Source of the DNA: Proteus faecis
Lineage (GTDB): Bacteria > Pseudomonadota > Gammaproteobacteria > Enterobacterales > Enterobacteriaceae
Assembly: GCF_003144395.1 (NCBI RefSeq)
Contig: NZ_PENZ01000007.1
Span: 62,001 to 126,000 of the forward strand
Length of the DNA: 64,000 nucleotides
Reading direction: 5' to 3'
Shown: piece after piece, positions 62,216 to 64,000 of the stretch
How positions within the stretch are numbered: position 1 is the first letter of the stretch
How the letters are laid out: every line of letters starts with the position of its first letter
Program-made: the position numbers and the translations under genes
The notes under the pieces: model-generated
Told to the model about the DNA's origin: nothing
Databases searched by the model: none
The model's input: only the letters and a program-made list of their open reading frames with translations

Positions 62216-63055
62216 ATGATCCACATTATTACGCTTTCTAACCCTCAAACGGCTGATTTATTTGTCAATTATATGGCAACGAAAGGTGTGCGAATTCACA
62301 CAAAAAATGAAAATCAGCAGATCTCACTTTGGTTAGAAGACCAACATCAATTGGATATGGTTGAAAAAGAACTCAATACTTTTTTACGCGAGCCTTTTCA
62401 CCCACGTTACCAAGCCGCAAGTTGGCAAACCGGTGATCCAAAAAATACAGGTATCAAATATCGCCCAGCCTTTTCGATAAAAAATATGGTGCAACGATCA
62501 GGTCCATTAACAGTGCTGGTCGTAATTTTATGTGCTCTTATTTTTATTTGGCAACAAGTAGTGGGCGATTATGACGTTATGCTCCATCTAGCATGGCCTT
62601 ATAAAGAGAGCCTGAACTTTGAAATTTGGCGCTATATCACCCCTGCGTTTGTTCACTTCTCACTAATGCATATCGCCTTTAACCTTGCAATGTGGTGGTA
62701 TCTCGCCAGTCAAACAGAGCAGCGATTAGGCACAGGTAAGTTATTTGTCATCATGCTCGTTTCTGCGCTCTTTAGTAATTGGGCACAATCACTGTTTACA
62801 CAGTCCAATTTTGGTGGGCTTTCCGGTGTTGTCTACGCATTAATTGGCTATGTCGGCTTAACGGGAATACGTAATCCAGAAAAAGGTATTGGTGCTCCAA
62901 CCGGCTTACTCGTCTTTTCGATTTTGTGGATTGTTGCGGGTTATATGGGCGTTTTAGGTGACTCTATCGGAAATACTGCACATTTTGCAGGCTTCCTTAT
63001 CGGCTTATTGATGGCTTTGTGGGATAATCGACATCAATTATCTCGTAGATCATAA
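62216..63055 (+). CDS. glpG: Rhomboid protease GlpG
   Basis: Intramembrane serine protease, 279 residues with the ATG at 62216. A cytoplasmic N-terminal domain (MIHIITLSNPQTADLFVNYMATKGV) is followed by six membrane segments. Catalytic Ser in GGLSGVVYALIGY and His in IGNTAHFAGFLIG are both present. An upstream TTG could add two residues. Confidence 0.96.
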   Translation: MIHIITLSNPQTADLFVNYMATKGVRIHTKNENQQISLWLEDQHQLDMVEKELNTFLREPFHPRYQAASWQTGDPKNTGIKYRPAFSIKNMVQRSGPLTVLVVILCALIFIWQQVVGDYDVMLHLAWPYKESLNFEIWRYITPAFVHFSLMHIAFNLAMWWYLASQTEQRLGTGKLFVIMLVSALFSNWAQSLFTQSNFGGLSGVVYALIGYVGLTGIRNPEKGIGAPTGLLVFSILWIVAGYMGVLGDSIGNTAHFAGFLIGLLMALWDNRHQLSRRS

Positions 63056-63093
63056 TAAAATTAACATGATATTTTTAACATTAGGGGATACCT

Positions 63094-63852
63094 GTGAAGC
63101 AAACGCAACGACATGATGCCATCATTGAACTGGTACGCCTACAAGGCTATGTCAGCACTGAAGAATTGGTGGAGCATTTTGAAGTCAGCCCACAGACAAT
63201 CCGACGCGATTTAAATGAACTAGCGGAAAAGAACAAAATCCAACGTCATCACGGTGGTGCGGCATTACCTTCAAGCTCAGTGAATACAGCTTATCATGAT
63301 CGTAAAATTATGTGGTCTGATGAAAAATCACGTATCGCACAACGAGTAGCAAGCTTAATTCCTGATGGTGCAACACTATTTATTGATATTGGTACAACGC
63401 CTGAAGCGGTCGCTCATGCATTAATTAACCACAAAAACCTACGTATCGTGACCAACAACCTCAATGTTGCAACATTACTGATGGGCAAAGAAGACTTTCG
63501 CTTAATTCTTGCGGGTGGTGAAGTGCGTACGCGAGATGGTGGTATTGTCGGTGAAGCCACACTTGATTTTATCTCTCAATTCCGTCTTGATTACGGTATC
63601 TTAGGGATAAGCGGTATTGATATGGATGGTTCTCTACTTGAGTTTGATTACCATGAAGTTCGAACTAAACGCGCAATTATCGAAAACTCACGCTGTGTAA
63701 TGTTGGTGACTGACCATTCTAAGTTTGGTCGTAATGCGATGGTGAATTTAGGTAATATGAATCTGATCGATTACTTATTTACCGATCAAGAACCACCAGC
63801 AGGGATCCAAAAAATTGTTGAGCAACACAACGTTCAACTCGAATTATGTTAA
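63094..63852 (+). CDS. glpR: Glycerol-3-phosphate regulon repressor GlpR
   Basis: DeoR-family repressor, 252 residues, the E. coli length. Helix-turn-helix VSTEELVEHFEVSPQTIRRDLNELA near residues 19-43, then a sugar-phosphate-binding domain (IDIGTTPEAVAHAL, DHSKFGRNAMVN). GTG start behind AGGGG. glpD is not in the window. Confidence 0.97.
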   Translation: MKQTQRHDAIIELVRLQGYVSTEELVEHFEVSPQTIRRDLNELAEKNKIQRHHGGAALPSSSVNTAYHDRKIMWSDEKSRIAQRVASLIPDGATLFIDIGTTPEAVAHALINHKNLRIVTNNLNVATLLMGKEDFRLILAGGEVRTRDGGIVGEATLDFISQFRLDYGILGISGIDMDGSLLEFDYHEVRTKRAIIENSRCVMLVTDHSKFGRNAMVNLGNMNLIDYLFTDQEPPAGIQKIVEQHNVQLELC

Positions 63853-63869
63853 TTTAATCCATTCCTCAA

Positions 63870-63898
63870 AAAGTACCTTATCAGGTACTTTTTTTTCG
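63870..63898 (+). terminator. glpEGR terminator
   Basis: AAAGTACCT-TATC-AGGTACTTT followed by TTTTT. The remaining ~100 bases to the window end are AT-rich with no feature seen. Confidence 0.9.
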
Positions 63899-64000
63899 CC
63901 TATTCCCAACTAAACTCTAATTAACCCATTCTATTTACTCTTATTTTTAATCTATCTACGCTTTTTTTTATTAACACATTAACAATGTTGCTTATTATTA

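Overview
The window is a chromosomal segment of an AT-rich gammaproteobacterium of the order Enterobacterales. Almost every protein can be recognised from its Escherichia coli counterpart, and many E. coli neighbourhoods are kept: gmk-rpoZ-spoT-trmH-recG, gltS/xanP/yicH, glnA-glnL-glnG with typA and hemN, tex/greB/ompR-envZ, pstSCAB-phoU, feoABC with bioH/gntX/nfuA, and glpEGR. Low GC, several DUF families of the Proteus/Photorhabdus type and the mosaic of E. coli-like blocks suggest the Morganellaceae, most likely Proteus. The species cannot be fixed by reading alone. I saw no rRNA, tRNA, CRISPR array, prophage or intact insertion sequence.

Layout. 1-9600: 3' end of the transporter gene yidE, then avtA, tag, glyQS, an AT-rich two-gene accessory cassette (EEP-family metallohydrolase plus a small partner, 6751-8068), and yidR. 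9700-22400: yicG, the gmk-rpoZ-spoT-trmH-recG cluster (nucleotide, stringent-response, tRNA and repair functions), divergent gltS/xanP, an unknown 182-aa gene, yicH, and an orphan antitoxin-like gene. 22475-33570: rluF, yiiD, dtd, yihX, typA, then glnA-glnL-glnG with a textbook NtrC/sigma-54 control region, and hemN. 33567-36600: an 849-bp gap holding a CRP-like site and a possible 38-codon gene, then a three-gene lipoprotein operon (DUF799, DUF4810, CsgG-like). 36600-46600: tex, greB, ompR-envZ, then the Pho-boxed pstSCAB-phoU phosphate operon. 46750-56200: more accessory in character: an amino-acid ABC transporter without its ATPase, a DUF1240 membrane protein beside a decapitated yoeB toxin relic, adenine permease adeP, a YdhR-like monooxygenase, a GNAT and a GT39-type glycosyltransferase, yihI and a DUF4026/DUF2314 protein. 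56400-64000: feoABC behind FNR and Fur sites, bioH/gntX divergent pair, nfuA, and the glpE-glpG-glpR cluster.

How the genes work together. Nitrogen is sensed by GlnL/GlnG acting on glnA through paired TGCACC-type sites. Phosphate is handled by Pst/PhoU behind two Pho boxes 33 bp apart. Ferrous iron uptake is set by oxygen (FNR site) and iron (Fur boxes). Purine uptake genes xanP and adeP both carry PurR-like operators. The parts least explained by known biology are the EEP two-gene cassette, the lipoprotein trio, the CRP-linked 38-codon ORF, the 182-aa orphan and the antitoxin/toxin remnants. The EEP cassette is the best candidate for an undescribed system, but its function is inference only.
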